Origin: Saccopteryx bilineata
Lineage: Eukaryota > Chordata > Mammalia > Chiroptera > Emballonuridae
Length of the DNA: 64,000 nucleotides
Reading direction: 5' to 3'
NCBI RefSeq assembly: GCF_036850765.1
Contig: NC_089493.1
Coordinates: 267,146,534 to 267,210,533, forward strand
The notes below the pieces were generated by a model. The model had not been told where the DNA came from and did not search any database. It saw only the letters and a program-made list of their open reading frames with translations. Numbering within the stretch: the stretch's first letter is position 1; each line of letters begins with the position of its first letter. The position numbers and the translations under genes are program-made. Positions 1 to 12,791 of this stretch are shown piece after piece.

Positions 1-3000
1 CTATGTGTGGGAGAACAGAAATGTCATTGTGCTGCCAGTCAGGACACCGGAGTTGAGGAGACACGGAGAGCACCTCAGCTCACTGGGGAGGACAGAAGCT
101 CAGCAGGTGATGTCAGCGCCAGGCAGTCATCACTGCTGTTTCTTTAGAGAGCATTCACGATCTCCAGGCCCCTCGCCACACACTTTACACATTGGCTCCC
201 GCACGCTGCACGGTGCTGAGAGCAGTGGAATTGGTGGCACCATTTTGCTCATGAGGAAACTGAGGTGTGGAGAGTTCAGGTGCCTCTGTGGAAGCCTCCA
301 GCTTCAGTGGACCCCAGCGCCCAGGTATTTCCCCTCCTTGGGCTGACCGGATGTGGGTGTGGTGGGATTGAAAGTGCCAGGGAGGGCCTTGGACGCCAAG
401 AACACCAGGTTTGGCTAGGCTTTGTTGTGCACCTCCCCACTCTCAGACCACCAGTTAGTTCATTTTAGCGATTCGCTCGTCCACCAGCAAGTGTGTGCAC
501 AGTACCTGAGTGGCTCTGGGGCGCGCGCAGCTGTGGAGACCGCCGCCTCCCTCCGCCTGCCCAGGGTGGCCTTTGATGCCAGCCTCTGCCAACTTGCACA
601 TCTTCTCATTGATAGAATGAACCAGCCATGGGGTGCGGACCCTTCATCGCCCTAGATTGGCAGAAGGCCTGGGCGTAGGGCTCTTGGCTCCTGTGTCCTG
701 AATTCAGAGGCCTTGGAACCCATCTGGGAGCTGGCCCCCAGCTGAGGGACCGTGTCTCCATCCACCCATTGGTTCAGATTTTCTCATAACGAACGAATGA
801 GGGCCTTTTGAGCCCTCAATACTCAACACCCTTATTTCTCTCCTCCTTCTTCCCCAGATCCCTCAGCCTGCCTTGCTCCCACTCAGGGCTCTGCACAGCT
901 CCCCTGCCTACCCTGTTTGCCTCCTGACCGCTGATCACCCATCTTCAGGCTCCGCCCTCGTCCCCTCCCCTGACTCTGTAACTCTCCCTTGTCCTCAGTT
1001 TCCTTCTGATTTCTCCCACGATGCTCTCCCTGGGCTTCTCCTTTTGAGTGCTGCCACCCCCCCCCTCAGGTCTTGGCCCTTCAGCCCAGAGTCCCCCACA
1101 TACTCCCAGGTCCTGACACCCACAGATTACAGGTGGCCCTAGGGATGTCAGGCTTGGGCTCTTCCCTTCTGTTCCCTGCTGATCTGGGGACTCCATCATT
1201 GGAACCAGAAACTCCAGGTGTCTCCTGCTTAGGATCCCCCCCCCCCCCCATCATAAAGCTCTGCTCTTCCCCGTTCTGCTACCGTCCCCGTCTCTGGCCC
1301 GGACTATTGCAGAAGCTTGATAATGACCAGTTCCTGGCTCCAGTCCTGCCCCCCAGAGGTTGCCTGCCAAATCCTGCCAGAACCTCTTAAAATGACTCTG
1401 TCTTGTCCCAGCTCCAAACCTTTTGGTGGTTCCCGTTCCCTAAGTGATGATCTTCTGAGGTCCCTGACCTGGCCCCAGTGGTTGAGCCCGTCTCTGTCCA
1501 CCCCGTCCTGCCCTGACCTGAATGTTTGAGCCATGCAGAGCCAGGCCCAGTAGCCCACCCTATCCACCAATCTGCCTGAGCCTCACTGGGACACGTGGGT
1601 GGTCGGGTTTCCTGGGCAGCCAGTAATTTGGCACTCCTTCAAATGGGACTTGATGTGTTTGCTCAGTATTTACTTCTAGGGAGGTGAGCCCTGCAGGGGT
1701 CAGGGCCATCATCCCCGTTGTAGATGAACAGTGTCTGGGCACAGTTCCCTGGCCCTTCTCTTCCCCTGCAAAATTCTGCTCCCTGGTGACATCACCACAT
1801 TCCACTTAGCTTGGGTGTCACCTCCTCCAAGGAGCCTTCCCTGACTCCCCCACCTGCCATCCTGTGTGTCTTGTGTCGCTTATTTTTATCTCTCACAGAA
1901 GTGTAATTTATTTACAGTGAAATGCACAAATCTAAGGTGTCCAGCATGATGATTTTTCACACCTGGGTATACACCCATGTAACCACTATTCAAATTATTC
2001 AAATCAAGATGTGTCACACTGTATTTTAATAGTTTTTTTTTTTTTTCTTGTAGCCTATTTTATTGTAATTGTCCTATCTCCTCCCAGCCTGGGACTCAGT
2101 CCAGGGCAGAAGCACCTGCTGTCTGTCCCAGTACAGTGTAGGGTGAAGTGTGATGGTATTGCTGTGTGTGTGTATGTGTGTGTGTGGCGCCATGTCCCCA
2201 CACGTGTGACCATGAGGTGGGAGGAGAGGGTGGCAGGGGCTGTGCCTGTGGGAACTTGTCCATTTTGAGCCTGGCCAGCGACCGCGCTGCAAGGCCAGGT
2301 GCCCCCTCTTCAGTGGGAAAAAGGGACGGTCCCATTCCTCAGCCAAGGGCCTCGTCTGGGAGTGTGGGCCCCGCCCAGAGAGGCCCCCGCTGGCTGGCAG
2401 CCTGGAGATTAGTCTCCAAGGCCACGACGCCAGTTGCCATAGGCACGCAGGCCTGAGTCAGTATTGCAATTTCTCATCCTGGTCACGCAGGCGGCGGCTG
2501 CCCTTGCCTGTCCGCCAGGAGCCAGAGCAGGGCTTTAAATAAAGGGGTGGAAACTTGACCCTAGAGGGCTGTCTGCCCACTGGAGCCAGGGCACCCCATA
2601 CAGCCAGCCGCACCCCTCCCAGCTCCTTTGGGTGGCAGAGATGGTAGAACCTGAATTTGAGGGTTCCCTTCATTGTCTTAGTGTCCAGAGCACAGGCGGG
2701 TTCCTATCCTGGCCCCGGTCCAAGAGGAGACTGCCCACCTTCATGAACCCCCTGTCCACCTGAGAGGTGTAAAGCCCTGCCTTTAGGAATCCTGAACTAA
2801 GTAAAAGGAGATGGGGCTTCCCACTGCCGGGCCAGAGATCTGCTCCATCCTCCAGCCCCTCCAAGGAGCAGGCAGGAGGCTGCCCTCGTTTTCCCCAGCG
2901 TCAGGCATGTGCTTCCCTGCGTCTGCCCTTTGCCCAGCCTGGGGCCGATGGCTTGCTCTGGGGTTGGGCAGTGGTGTGGGTTAGTTGATTTTTTTGGGTT

Positions 3001-3470
3001 TTTTAAAAGTTGGTTATTTTTAATATTTTCTAAGAGTGAAGTTTCTGTTATTTCTTTCCAAATTGCAAAAGTGATACTTCTTTATCTCAGATAACTTAGA
3101 AAATATGCAGAAGTAGAGGAAACCTAAGTCCCTTGTGATCCAGCGCGCTGAGACGCACAGTCTAGAGCTTGTGTCCCAGCCGGGCTCTTCCGTGTGGACC
3201 TGAGGTCAGGTGTCTGCACAGCGTTTGTTTCTCCCCCCTCCCCACCCCCACCCCACCCCACCCCGGTGCTTGGAGTGGCTGCTGTTTCCTTTTTGTGTGT
3301 GGTGTGTATTTACACATGTAGGACTGGCTTTGGTGAAACGTCTTCGCATGTTCATCTTTGTGTTTTAGATGATTTTCTCAGGATCACTTGGCAAAAGTGC
3401 TGGGTCAAAGGGTAGGAACTTGGTTAAACCTCTTGAGAGGTATCAGACAGCTTTCCTGTTTGAACCTGTT

Positions 3471-3720
3471 TTGTTTTTTTTTGAGAGAGAGAGAGAGAGG
3501 GAGTGAGGGATAGAGTGGGTAAGAGAGACAGAGAAGCATTAACTTAGCTGTGCACCCCATTGCTTTTCAAATGTGCCCTGATCGGGGAGCAAACCAGTGA
3601 CCCTGGGCTTGAGCCAGCGACTTTGGGCGACCTCGGGACCCATCCAGTGACCTCAGATTCGAACCTGTGACCTTGGAGCTCCAAGTCAACACTGTCTACC
3701 GTGCCAGCACTGGCCAAGGC
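3471..3720 (-). mobile_element. Worn SINE, type C-like
   Basis: gagagagag tract, 'gtgaccctgggcttgagccagcgac' style middle and ...gccagcactggcc end show an old type-C relative on the minus strand. Confidence 0.7.
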
Positions 3721-3739
3721 TTAAAACTTTTTTGAGAAA

Positions 3740-4060
3740 AATGCTGTACGTCAGTAGTTCAATAAATTTAGAAGCCAAGTCACCCAGGTAACCAGTACCC
3801 AGATCAAGAACAGAACATTCCCAGACTTCCAGAGCCGCTTTCATGCCCCGTTCTTATCTACCCCATGCCCCCCAACATGGCCACCACCCTGACTTTTAAT
3901 GTCAGAGTTTAGCCTGTTTTCGAACCATACACAAATGGAATCCTACAGTGCGACCTTTTGCACTTGTTTTCTTTCATCATAGCTGAGAGATTCCACCATG
4001 GTATTGCAGGTAGGTGTGGTTTGTTTCTGTGTTTGATATCTTTTCAACAGATGAGGCACC
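3740..4060. mobile_element. Old L1 3' remnant
   Basis: agatcaagaacagaacattcc, gccaccaccctgacttttaa and catacacaaatggaatcctac follow the same old L1 layout. Confidence 0.65.
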
Positions 4061-4255
4061 AGGGAGAATGCAGGAAAGCAAACACGTGGGCACCACACTG
4101 AAGACAGAATTCCATGTGAATTATTGCCCATTTTTAAAGAAATAAAAGTTTGTTTGCCTTAAAGGACCTGCTCTGATGAATGGGAAGGAATCTAACCAGC
4201 ACAGCAGTTAGGCACACGCTGTGCTGTGGCGTGAACCTGTGCTGGCTGGCTGTGC

Positions 4256-4308
4256 TGATCTGGGCTGCAGTCCTCCCTCTCTGGGCTGCAGTCCTCCCTC
4301 TCTGGGCC
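4256..4308 (+). repeat. 24-bp tandem duplication within MIR-like sequence
   Basis: ctgggctgcagtcctccctct is repeated head to tail. Confidence 0.8.
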
Positions 4309-4875
4309 TTGGTTTCCCCAGATGCACATGCAGGTGGTTGGATGAGGGGCCCACCCAGCTCTGAATGCCATGACGCTGAGTGCATACTTAGAAGCTCTGA
4401 GAGTTGATTTTTCTGAAGTGGTGGAAGTGTGCTCTTGTAATCTTATTTATCAACTTCCCTTCACTTTCTACATAAAGCAAATTACAGTGTCCTTGAGCTC
4501 TGCCCAGGTTACCCCAGGCCATATGTCTGGTGGTGGGAGGATACTCGCAGGTCATCCAGTCTCCTTGAAAAGCAGGCAGATCCTCTTTAAAAAGGTAATA
4601 ACATGTTGACGGGTTCCTCTTTGAAAAACCCCAGGGTCCGGGGGACCCAGTGCCTGTGAAGCAGCCTGTTCTTCCTTTTGGGGACAGCCCTCCCTGGGAA
4701 GTGTTGCCTTGAGTTGAGTCAAAGCCTGTATCCACGAAACTTCTACCAGGGCAGCGTGGAGTGGACCTGGACTTGGTGTGGGACTTCAGGAGCCCGTCAT
4801 GGCATCTGGGACCGGGGAGACAACATGCATCTCCAGGCCTGGTGCAACAGGTGCCGCTTGATAGCACTTGGTAAA

Positions 4876-5251
4876 TTTTTTTTTTTTTTTGTACTTTTTC
4901 TGAAGCTGGAAACAGGGAGAGACAGTCAGACAGACTCCTGCATGCGCCCGACCCGGATCCACCCGGCACGCCCACCAGGGGCAATGCTCTGCCCCTGGAA
5001 GGGGGGTCGCTCTGCCGCGACCAGAGCCACTCTAGTGCCTGGGGCAGAGGCCAAGGAGCCATCCCCAGTGCCCGGGCCATCTTTGCTCCAATAGAGCCTC
5101 GGCTGTGGGAGGGGAAGATAGAGACAGAGAGGAAGGAGGGGGAGGGTGGAGAAGCAAATGGGCGCTTCTCCTGTGTGCCCTGGCCGGGAATCGAACCCAG
5201 GTCCCCCACACGCCAGGCCGACGCTCTACCGCTGAGCCAACCGGCCAGGGC
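4876..5251 (-). mobile_element. tRNA-related SINE, type A
   Basis: Minus strand reads from a CCCTGGCCGGTTGGCTCAG head with A and B box-like pol III motifs through a CT-rich middle to a GAAAAA-type tail. This ~380-bp class recurs a dozen times here. A B-type SINE in the opposite orientation follows almost directly. Confidence 0.9.
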
Positions 5252-5282
5252 CAACATCTCTTTAATATAAGATGTCAAACCT

Positions 5283-5468
5283 GCCTGACCTGTGGTGGCG
5301 CAGTGGATAAAGCATCGAACCGGGACGCTGAGATCTCTGGTTTGAAACCCTGGGCTTGCCCCATCAAGGCACATATGGGAGTTGATGCTTCCTGCTCCTC
5401 CCCCCTTCTCTCTCTCTCTCCTCTAAAAGGAATAAAGTCTTTAAAAATTAAAAAAAAAAAAAAGTAAA
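5283..5468 (+). mobile_element. tRNA-related SINE, type B
   Basis: Head GCCTGACCTGTGGTGGCGCAG, CT-rich segment and A-rich tail. Flanked by near-identical 15-bp copies of taagatgtcaracct at 5268 and 5469. Confidence 0.92.
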
Positions 5469-5849
5469 TAAGATGTCAGACCTGGAGTGGATCTGAGAAG
5501 TCCCCTTTCAACCCCTTATCTAGTGCTTGAGCCTGTCCGTACAGCTTCCCGCTGAGACTTCTGGCCTCCTGCCAGGGGCGTGATGGGAGCCGTCCTGCCT
5601 TCTCAAACCTCTGACTGAGAGCCAGGAGCTGGGGTGGCTTAGGGTGAAGGAGAGAGCCTTCATGAGTGGGATCATGACAGGGAAGGACAACTAGGTGTCC
5701 TCTGTTGTCTCCAGATGCACCACAGAAGCAGGTGAGGGCTGCGGCAGAAGAAACAGATTTGATACTTGGATAAAGAAGTGAGGGACAGTGATATGGATCA
5801 GAAGAGTCTTGGGCACTGACGTCTTGAAGAATAGAGTTCACTTTGCTTG

Positions 5850-6031
5850 GCCTGTGATGACGCAGTGGATAAAGCGTTGACCTGGAATGCTGAGGTCACC
5901 AGTTCGAAGCCCTAGGCTTGCCCAGTCAAGGCACGTGTGAAAAGCAACCAGAAGTTGATACTTCCCGCTCCTCCCCCCACCTTTCTCCCTTTCTCTCTAA
6001 AATCAATAAATAAAATCTTAAAAATAAAAAG
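5850..6031 (+). mobile_element. tRNA-related SINE, type B
   Basis: Recognised from the gtggataaagcgttgacctgg head, ttcgaagcc B-box-like stretch, CT tract and aataaataaaatctt tail. Confidence 0.9.
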
Positions 6032-6236
6032 AGAGAATAGGTTTCACTTCAACTAATGTTGAATCCCCCCCAACAGTGCAGTGAAATGGGTCTGATTAGC
6101 CCGATTCTACAGATGAAGAAAGCAAAGTCTAGGAAGATGAAATAACTTGCTCATTAAACTGGCTCCTGCAAGGCAGGGCTCTTTCTCTCTTTGAGTGGTG
6201 CCTAGCACCAGGGCTTTTAAAAAGTTAATGGATTGA

Positions 6237-6353
6237 AGCCCTGGCCAGCTAGGTCAGTGGTAGAGTGTCAGCTTGCATGTGGAAGCCCTGGGTTCGATTC
6301 CCGGCCAGGGCACACAGGAGAAGTGCCCATCTGCTTTTCCACCCTTTCTTCTC

Positions 6354-6410
<57 letters not shown>

Positions 6411-6645
6411 CCCCCCTCGCATAGCCAAGGCTCCATGGGAGCAAAGATGGCCCAGGCGCTGAGGATGGCTCCATGGCCTCCGACTCAGGCGCTAGAATGT
6501 CTCAGGTTGCAACGGAGCAACGCCCCAGATGGACAGAGCACCGCCCTCTGGTGGGCTTGCTGGGTGGATCCTGGTCAAGTGCATGCAGGAGTGTATCTCT
6601 CTGCCTCCTCGCTTCTCACTTCAGAAAAATACAAAAAAAAAAAAG
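6237..6645 (+). mobile_element. tRNA-related SINE, type A
   Basis: Full-length + strand copy with ggttcgattcccggcc B-box and expanded CT tract. Target-site copies are degenerate (agttaatggattga and ggttagtgggttga). Confidence 0.92.
6356..6410 (+). repeat. (CT)n microsatellite inside a SINE
   Basis: About 25 uninterrupted CT units, an expansion of the CT-rich middle of the A-type SINE at 6237. Confidence 0.95.
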
Positions 6646-6660
6646 GTTAGTGGGTTGATT

Positions 6661-7054
6661 TTGTGTGTGTGTGTGTGAGAGAGAGAGAGGGGGACAGGGA
6701 CAGACAGGAAGAGAGAGAGAGATGAGAAGCATCAATTCTTCGTTTTAGCTCTTTATAGTTCTTTGATTGCTTTTTCATATGTGCCTTGATGGGGGGCTAC
6801 AGCAGAGCAAGTGACCCCATGCTCAAGCCAGTGACCTTGGGTTCAAGCCAGCGCCCTTGGACTTCAAGCCGGTGACCATGGGGTCATGTCTATGATCCCA
6901 CACTCAAGCCAGAGATCATGCCTGTGCTCAAACTGGTGAGCTTGTGCTGGACCCGGGTGAGCCCGCACTCAAGCCAGTGACCTCGGGTTTCGAACCAGAG
7001 TCCTCTGCGTCCCAGTACAACAGTCTATCCACTGCACCATCACCTGGTCAGGCG
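6661..7054 (-). mobile_element. tRNA-related SINE, type C
   Basis: Minus-strand copy ending gcaccatcacctggtcaggc, with the repeated 'caagccagtgacc' middle typical of type C. Confidence 0.85.
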
Positions 7055-8693
7055 ATTGATTTGTTTTCATTTTAATCCCACAATTTGTCAGAAGTGACAT
7101 GAAGGACTGATGACACAGTAAGTGAGTCTAGGTCTGAAAATGCCTCCTGTGGAATCTGTTGCCATTAGGAATGTGGATAGTTGTAAGTAACCTGATAAGC
7201 AAAGACTGAAGAAGTGAGGGGTTGGTTTTGTCCTGTTAAGAGAAGTTTGGAGGTAGTCAGTCCAGCCCTGGGGCAGCAGCTCAGGGACATCACAGGGTCT
7301 GACCCCTCTGTTCCCTGGTTCTTCCATCCTAAGTGGTGGCTTTGGTCATCCTGGCCTGAAGGGGCAGGAGGGATTGGGCAGCCAGTGCCTGCTCTGTGGG
7401 CCAGAGAGGGAGAGGGTCGAAGGGGTTAAGTGAATCGGCGACAGTGTCAGCTACTGAATCCTAGATTCTTGCTGTGGGTAGGTCACTGAATAGGGTGTAA
7501 TAGGATGTACACTCTGTAGCCACCAATTAGAAAGGGGATCTTGGTTCTGCTATAAAATAGACCAGGAGACAAAAACAGATGAGTGACTTTACAGCCGGTG
7601 AAGGCTGACTTAACGAGGATGCTTTTTTTAATCTTAAAAAAAAAAAAAAAAAAGTGATATCCAGCATGCTGAATTATTACCTGTATATACAGCTGCAAGG
7701 AAAAGAAACTTCCACTAAAAGTGGCTTAAGCAATATGGACTTTTGTTATCCATCCTGAACGGTGGATCCAGGGACTTCCACACATCCTCTCTGCTGTCCT
7801 CCACATGATAGCTTCATTTCCTGGGCTGTCTCCTCTTGTCTTCAGATACAGCCATGGCTGGAGGTGTCACACGCAGGAGAAGGAGGATATCCCTGGTTTC
7901 AGTTTCTTTCTAAGAGCCAGAGAAACTCCTAGAAGCTCCATGTGTCTCAGTGGCCAGAACTGAGTTAGTTGCCTGCTTCTCCTTAAACCAACCCCAGGAA
8001 AAGGGATGATAGACTTGCCTTAATCTAAGCCTTGGAGAGTCACCAAGATTCGCTGTCCCAAGCTTCTGCCTCTTAGGTGAGGGGACAGTGGGGTCTCGGT
8101 TAGCAAGGACGAAGGAAATGACTTGGGATTAGAGCAGGGGTTATGACTCGGGTGTCTTGGCCTTGATGCTGAATTGCTGTCCATTGCATTGTGGCTTGTG
8201 GAAGACCCCCTCAAGCTGCCTGTGGAGAATGCCTGAGCAGACAGGAGAGGAAGTGAGGGCTGTGGTCTGCGTTGTCCACCAGCTGCAAGGATGGGTGGGT
8301 AGGAATGAAGGGCCAAGGCAATTCCATGCCCACTGAGGGGCCCCAGGGCAGGAGATGGAGTATCTGGTGGGGGTGGGGCTCTGGGGAAGAGGGATGCCCC
8401 TGCCCCGCCCCCAGGAGGAGAGATTTCTTTTTGTTTGTTCTCTCAAGCTTCTTTTTCAAGAAACACAAGCATATGGCAGCGGATGGTGCGGGGGCCGTGT
8501 TTGGGTGGTGTGTATGCTTGCCTTTTGCATGGTTGAGTGTATTTTTTCACCACCTCCAACACCCAGCTGGTACACAGGGCAGTGAGACTTGAGTCAGACG
8601 TGTTCCCTCAGCATCTGGAAAATTCCAGCTTTTTCCTGTGGTGGTTCTGGGATTCCCAGTGGGGAAGGGGAGAACTTTCCAGCAAAATGAGGG

Positions 8694-9040
8694 CCTGACC
8701 AGGTGGTGGCGCAGTGGATGGAGCGTCGAACTGGGATGCAGAAGGACCCAGGTTCGAGACCCCGAGGTCGCCAGCTTGAGCGCGGGCTCATCTGGCTTGA
8801 GCAAAGAGCTCACCAGCTTGGACCCAAGGTCGCTGGCTCCAGCAGGGGGTTACTCGGTCTGCTGAAGGCCCACGGTCAAGGCACATGTGAGAAAGCAATC
8901 AATGAACAACTAAGAAGTCGCAACGCGCAACAAGAAACTGATGATTGATGCTTCTCATCTCTCTCCGTTCCTGTCTGTCTGTCCCTGTCTATCTCTGCCT
9001 CTGTAAAAAAAAAACAAAAAAAAACACACACAAAAAAACC
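8694..9040 (+). mobile_element. tRNA-related SINE, type C
   Basis: Head gcctgaccaggtggtggcg, B-box-like ggttcgagacccc, 'ggacccaaggtcgctggctcc' middle and an A-rich tail. Confidence 0.9.
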
Positions 9041-9111
9041 GAGGTCAGAGCTGAGTTGAGAGTGTGGCCCAGGATTTGTGAGTGGGATGTGGGGAGTGGA
9101 GAGGTCCTGGA

Positions 9112-9616
9112 CTCATTGTCTGAGGCTGCTGTGACAAGTCACCATAAACTTGGTGCCTTCAAAGATCCAAATCCTATTCTCACTATGCTGGAGACCAGAG
9201 CAAAGTCAGTACTGCTTGTTCAAAATCAAGGTGTCAGCAGGCCATGCCCCCTCCAGAGGTTCTAGGGAGAATCCATCCCTTGTCTCTTCAGCATCTGGTG
9301 GCTGCCAGCATTCTTTGGCTCGTGCTGCATTCCTCAGTTTTCAAGGCCAACATCTCCAGATAGCTCTTCACTCCATCTTCACGTGGTTTTATCTTCTGTA
9401 TGTGTCTAATCTCCCTCTGCCTCCTTGTAAGGATGCATGTGATGATGCTTAGGGCCCACCTGCATAATCTAGGATAATTTTCTAATCTCAAGACATGAAT
9501 GTAATCACCTCTGCAAAAGTTTTTTTTTTTTTTTTTTTTTTGTATAAGATGACATTTCAGGCTCCAGGGATCAGGGTGTGAATGCCTTTGGGGGCCATTT
9601 TTTGGGCCCGTCACAA
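9112..9616 (+). mobile_element. MLT1-like LTR, diverged
   Basis: gctgctgtgacaagtcacc start, 'caaggtgtcagcagg' and 'ggctccagggatcagggtg' near the end follow the MLT1 layout. A poly(T) expansion lies at 9520-9541. Confidence 0.7.
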
Positions 9617-10142
9617 ATCCTTAAGGGCAAATTGAAAGCAGCCATTCTTGTATATGGGCTCTCCCATATAATATACTGGCTAGGAAGAGGTGGGCAAATG
9701 GAGATTCCTAGCTGACCCACCCCTTCTCTTCCTGTCTCAACTCTTCCCCACACTGTGTACATGCCTGTAGACACCCCAAACATATATCCAAGCTCTGTCT
9801 ACCCTCCTAAGTAGCTGCACCTGCATCTTCATGGCCTGCCCTTGTGGTGTATCAGTTATCTATCACTGTGTAACAAGTAGCCCCAAACATAACAAGATCC
9901 ACACAATAGTCACTTCTCATTTTAATCTCTCACACTTGGGTCTTGACTGGACTCAGATTGGTGGTTCTTTTTCAAGGTCTCTCCTACAATTGCAGTAAAA
10001 AAATGGCTGGGGCTGGGACCATCTCAGACACTTCCTTCCTGGCCTGATGCCCGGTCTGAAGAAGAACTGGGTCTGCTTAGCATGTCGAGATCCACTTGGC
10101 CTCTCCAGCATGGTGGTGTCAGCGTAGTCAGACTTCTTACAT

Positions 10143-10267
10143 CAGGGGTCCCCAAACTTTTTACACAGGGGCCAGTTCACTGTCCCTCAGACAGTTGGAG
10201 GGCCGCCACATACAATACTCCTCTCACTGACCACCAATGAAAGAAGTGCCCCTTCCGGAAGTGCGGC

Positions 10268-10308
<41 letters not shown>

Positions 10309-10366
10309 GGATAAATGGCCTCAGGGGCCCGCATGTGGCCCGCGGGCCATAGTTTGGGGACGCCTG
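10143..10366 (+). mobile_element. hAT MITE, short form
   Basis: Ends CAGGGGTCCCCAAAC and GTTTGGGGACGCCTG (terminal inverted repeats). Exact 8-bp duplication TCTTACAT at 10135 and 10367. The middle is deleted relative to the 18178 copy. Confidence 0.93.
10269..10308 (+). repeat. (GT)n microsatellite inside a hAT MITE
   Basis: A run of about 19 GT units inserted near the 3' end of the 10143 MITE copy. Confidence 0.95.
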
Positions 10367-10503
10367 TCTTACATGTTGGCTCAGAGCTCCAGTGATAAAT
10401 GTCTCAAACAGAGAGAAAGGTCTAGTGCTTTTTGGGATCTGGCCTTGGAGGTCATGTGGCTGCTCTTCCAGAGAATTCCATTGGTTAGAAGTGAGTTATT
10501 AAG

Positions 10504-10856
10504 GGCCCTGGCTGGTTGGCTCTGTGGTAGAGCATCGGCCCGGCATTTGAATGTTCTGGGTTTGATTCCTAGTCAGAGCACATAAGAAAAGCATCCATCT
10601 GCTTCTCCACCCCTCCTTCCCCTCCTCTTCCCCCACTGCAGCCATGGCTTGATTGGAGCAAGTTGGCCCCAGGTGCCGAAGATGGTTCCTTGGCCTTTGC
10701 CTCAGGCGGTGAGAAGAACTTGGTTGCTGAGTAACAGAGTAACACCCCAGATGGGCAGAGTATCACCCCATAGAGGGCTTGCTAGGTGTATCCCTGTCGG
10801 GGTGCATATACTAGTCTGTCTCTGCCTCCCCTCCTCTCACTGAATTAAAATAAAAA
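10504..10856 (+). mobile_element. SINE, type A, nested in an LTR
   Basis: ggccctggctggttggctc head. Flanked by gtgagttattaag and gtgagtcattaaag as target-site copies at 10491 and 10857. It splits the MLT1-like element at 9848-10940. Confidence 0.9.
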
Positions 10857-11939
10857 GTGAGTCATTAAAGCCCATATCCAAGAGGAGGGGAAATGCATGT
10901 CACCACTTGATAGGAGAAGTATCAAAGAGTTTGCTATCATGTTTAAAGCCGCTGTAGGGAGAACATACCAGAGAAGAGGCCCCTAGGACCCCAGAATGGG
11001 GATTTATTTGCCCAGAGGATTCTGAGGGCCTGAGTACCCAGGAGATGGTCTGGGGCAGCTGTGGGCTCCAGTGGGGTGTGTCCTCATAGGCTTGCAGACT
11101 GCCTGCCCCTTGAAGAGGACTGGAGCAGGACCTTCTGAAGTGCAGGCCCAGGCACTCAGGTCATAGGTGGGGCAGCGCAGGGCGTTTCCTACTGGACAGT
11201 CCGGAATCTGACCACGAGTTGAAAGCGAATCGGGTTGGTGCCAGCACCCTTCCAGCCTCAGTGAGGACCCCGTGCCACATCATGATTGCTCACCCCTCAG
11301 CCTGTTCTGCCCCCTCTGTCCAGGGTGCCCCCTTCCTGTCCATCCACCTTCTTCCTGATTCTTCCAAACCTTCCCCTCCCCTTGGTGCCCGTCCAGGCCC
11401 AGTTCTGTGTACCAGACCAGTACTGGGCGAGCGGAGGGGCCACAGAGGAGCTGGTGGTCTCGTGGGGCCCAGATACCTCTGCCTCCTGGCAGAGAAAGAG
11501 TTGTAGGACAGGAGGGAAAAAGGAGCTGTGGGTACAGCAGGCCAGCCTGGAGGGTCAGGACGCCTAGGAGACACCTCCATGCCTGACAACAGATAAGCTG
11601 AGCCAGACAAAGGGGAGGGGTGTCTCTTACAAAGGTCACAGAGGTGCTAAGTCTCAGCAGCCAGAGGACAGGCATGTCCAGGGACCTGGAGACTTGAGAG
11701 ACAGGGTCTGGATTCCCAGTTGGGCCACTGGCTAGGGAAGGCATCTGACCCAGGCATTCCTGGGTTCTGGGGACAAGCCCTCTTCCTTCAGGCCCAGGAG
11801 GAGAAAGGCCTGCTCAGGGGTCTCCTTGCCTGCGCCTGTTCTGGGCCCCACGGGCAGGGAAGCAGAGCACGGGATGGGGTCTGTCTCTCTCCGGCCAGCC
11901 GAGCCCACTGATCTGTGGCTGTTCCAGAGGGAAATGGGC

Positions 11940-12110
11940 TAAAGGCTTCTTCGTGGGATGAAAGGAATTCGGGTTTAGTCGGCAAGATCTGGGTTCAGGT
12001 CCTGGCTTTGCCACATCCTGACTGGGGTCTTTGGTCAGAGTGCCCAAGCCTCCAAATCCTGTGTAACATGAGGGTGGTTGTGAGAATTAGCTCTGAACCA
12101 GGGGCCTAAG
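11940..12110 (+). mobile_element. MIR-like fragment
   Basis: gatctgggttcaggtcctggc, followed by tgtgagaattagctctg. Confidence 0.55.
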
Positions 12111-12791
12111 CAGTCCTGGGTGCTTAGGAAACAGCCCTGTCGCTCCTTCCGTCCCTCCCCTTCACGGGGCCCCCCTCAGAGAGAGCGGGTGGCCAGGCCC
12201 TGGAGTGTTTCTGTGTGCACCTGGAGTCCCTGGGCGCGTGGTGGGAAGGACTGGCACCTGGGCCCTACCACCAAATGCACAGACCCTGCCTCAGGTCCTG
12301 TCTGCCTCCGGCCAGGGGCGTGGCCAGCCCCACAGGGCTTGTCTGCTATCCGGCTGGCTTGTCACCGCAGCTGGGGTTCCACCGTTAGCCCCATTCCTCT
12401 GAATTCGGAGTGGGCCGTATGTCCCCAGTCTTGTCCCGGTTTTGTCACTCACTTTGAGCAAGAATGTCCTGCCTTTGGGTCTTGGTTTCTTCACCCTTAA
12501 AATGGGTGCAGCCCCCTCTGTCCTGCCGCACTCCCTGGTTGGAGGTCATGGTCATGGGTGTCCAGAGTGCCATAAACAGGGTGGCTGCCTCCAAGGGGAG
12601 GTTGAGGCTATAGTCAGGGAGACCCGGGCAGCAGCCGTGGTCCGCCGGCCGGCATGAGGGTGGCTCTGCAGCCTGGGAGAGGAGGAAGGAGCTGGCGGTG
12701 GAAGCAGGGCCAGGACGGGAGCGGGATGGGGGGGATGTTGAGCCCCTGGGTGAGGGGAGCATCCAGGATGGTGGGTGGGCTGAGGGAGTTT

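Larger units (their letters stand above)
9848..10940 (+). mobile_element. MLT1-like LTR with nested MITE and SINE
   Basis: tatcagttatctatcactg start through ggaggggaaa...agtatcaaagag end. Interrupted by a hAT MITE (10143-10366) and a SINE (10504-10856). Confidence 0.7.

Noticed and set aside
2163..2190. GT-rich run as a feature of interest
   Set aside because: Short and interrupted; ordinary mammalian microsatellite.
4388..5374. Minus-strand 328-residue open frame
   Set aside because: It runs through two SINEs and flanking sequence. The same peptide phrases recur at every type A SINE in the window.
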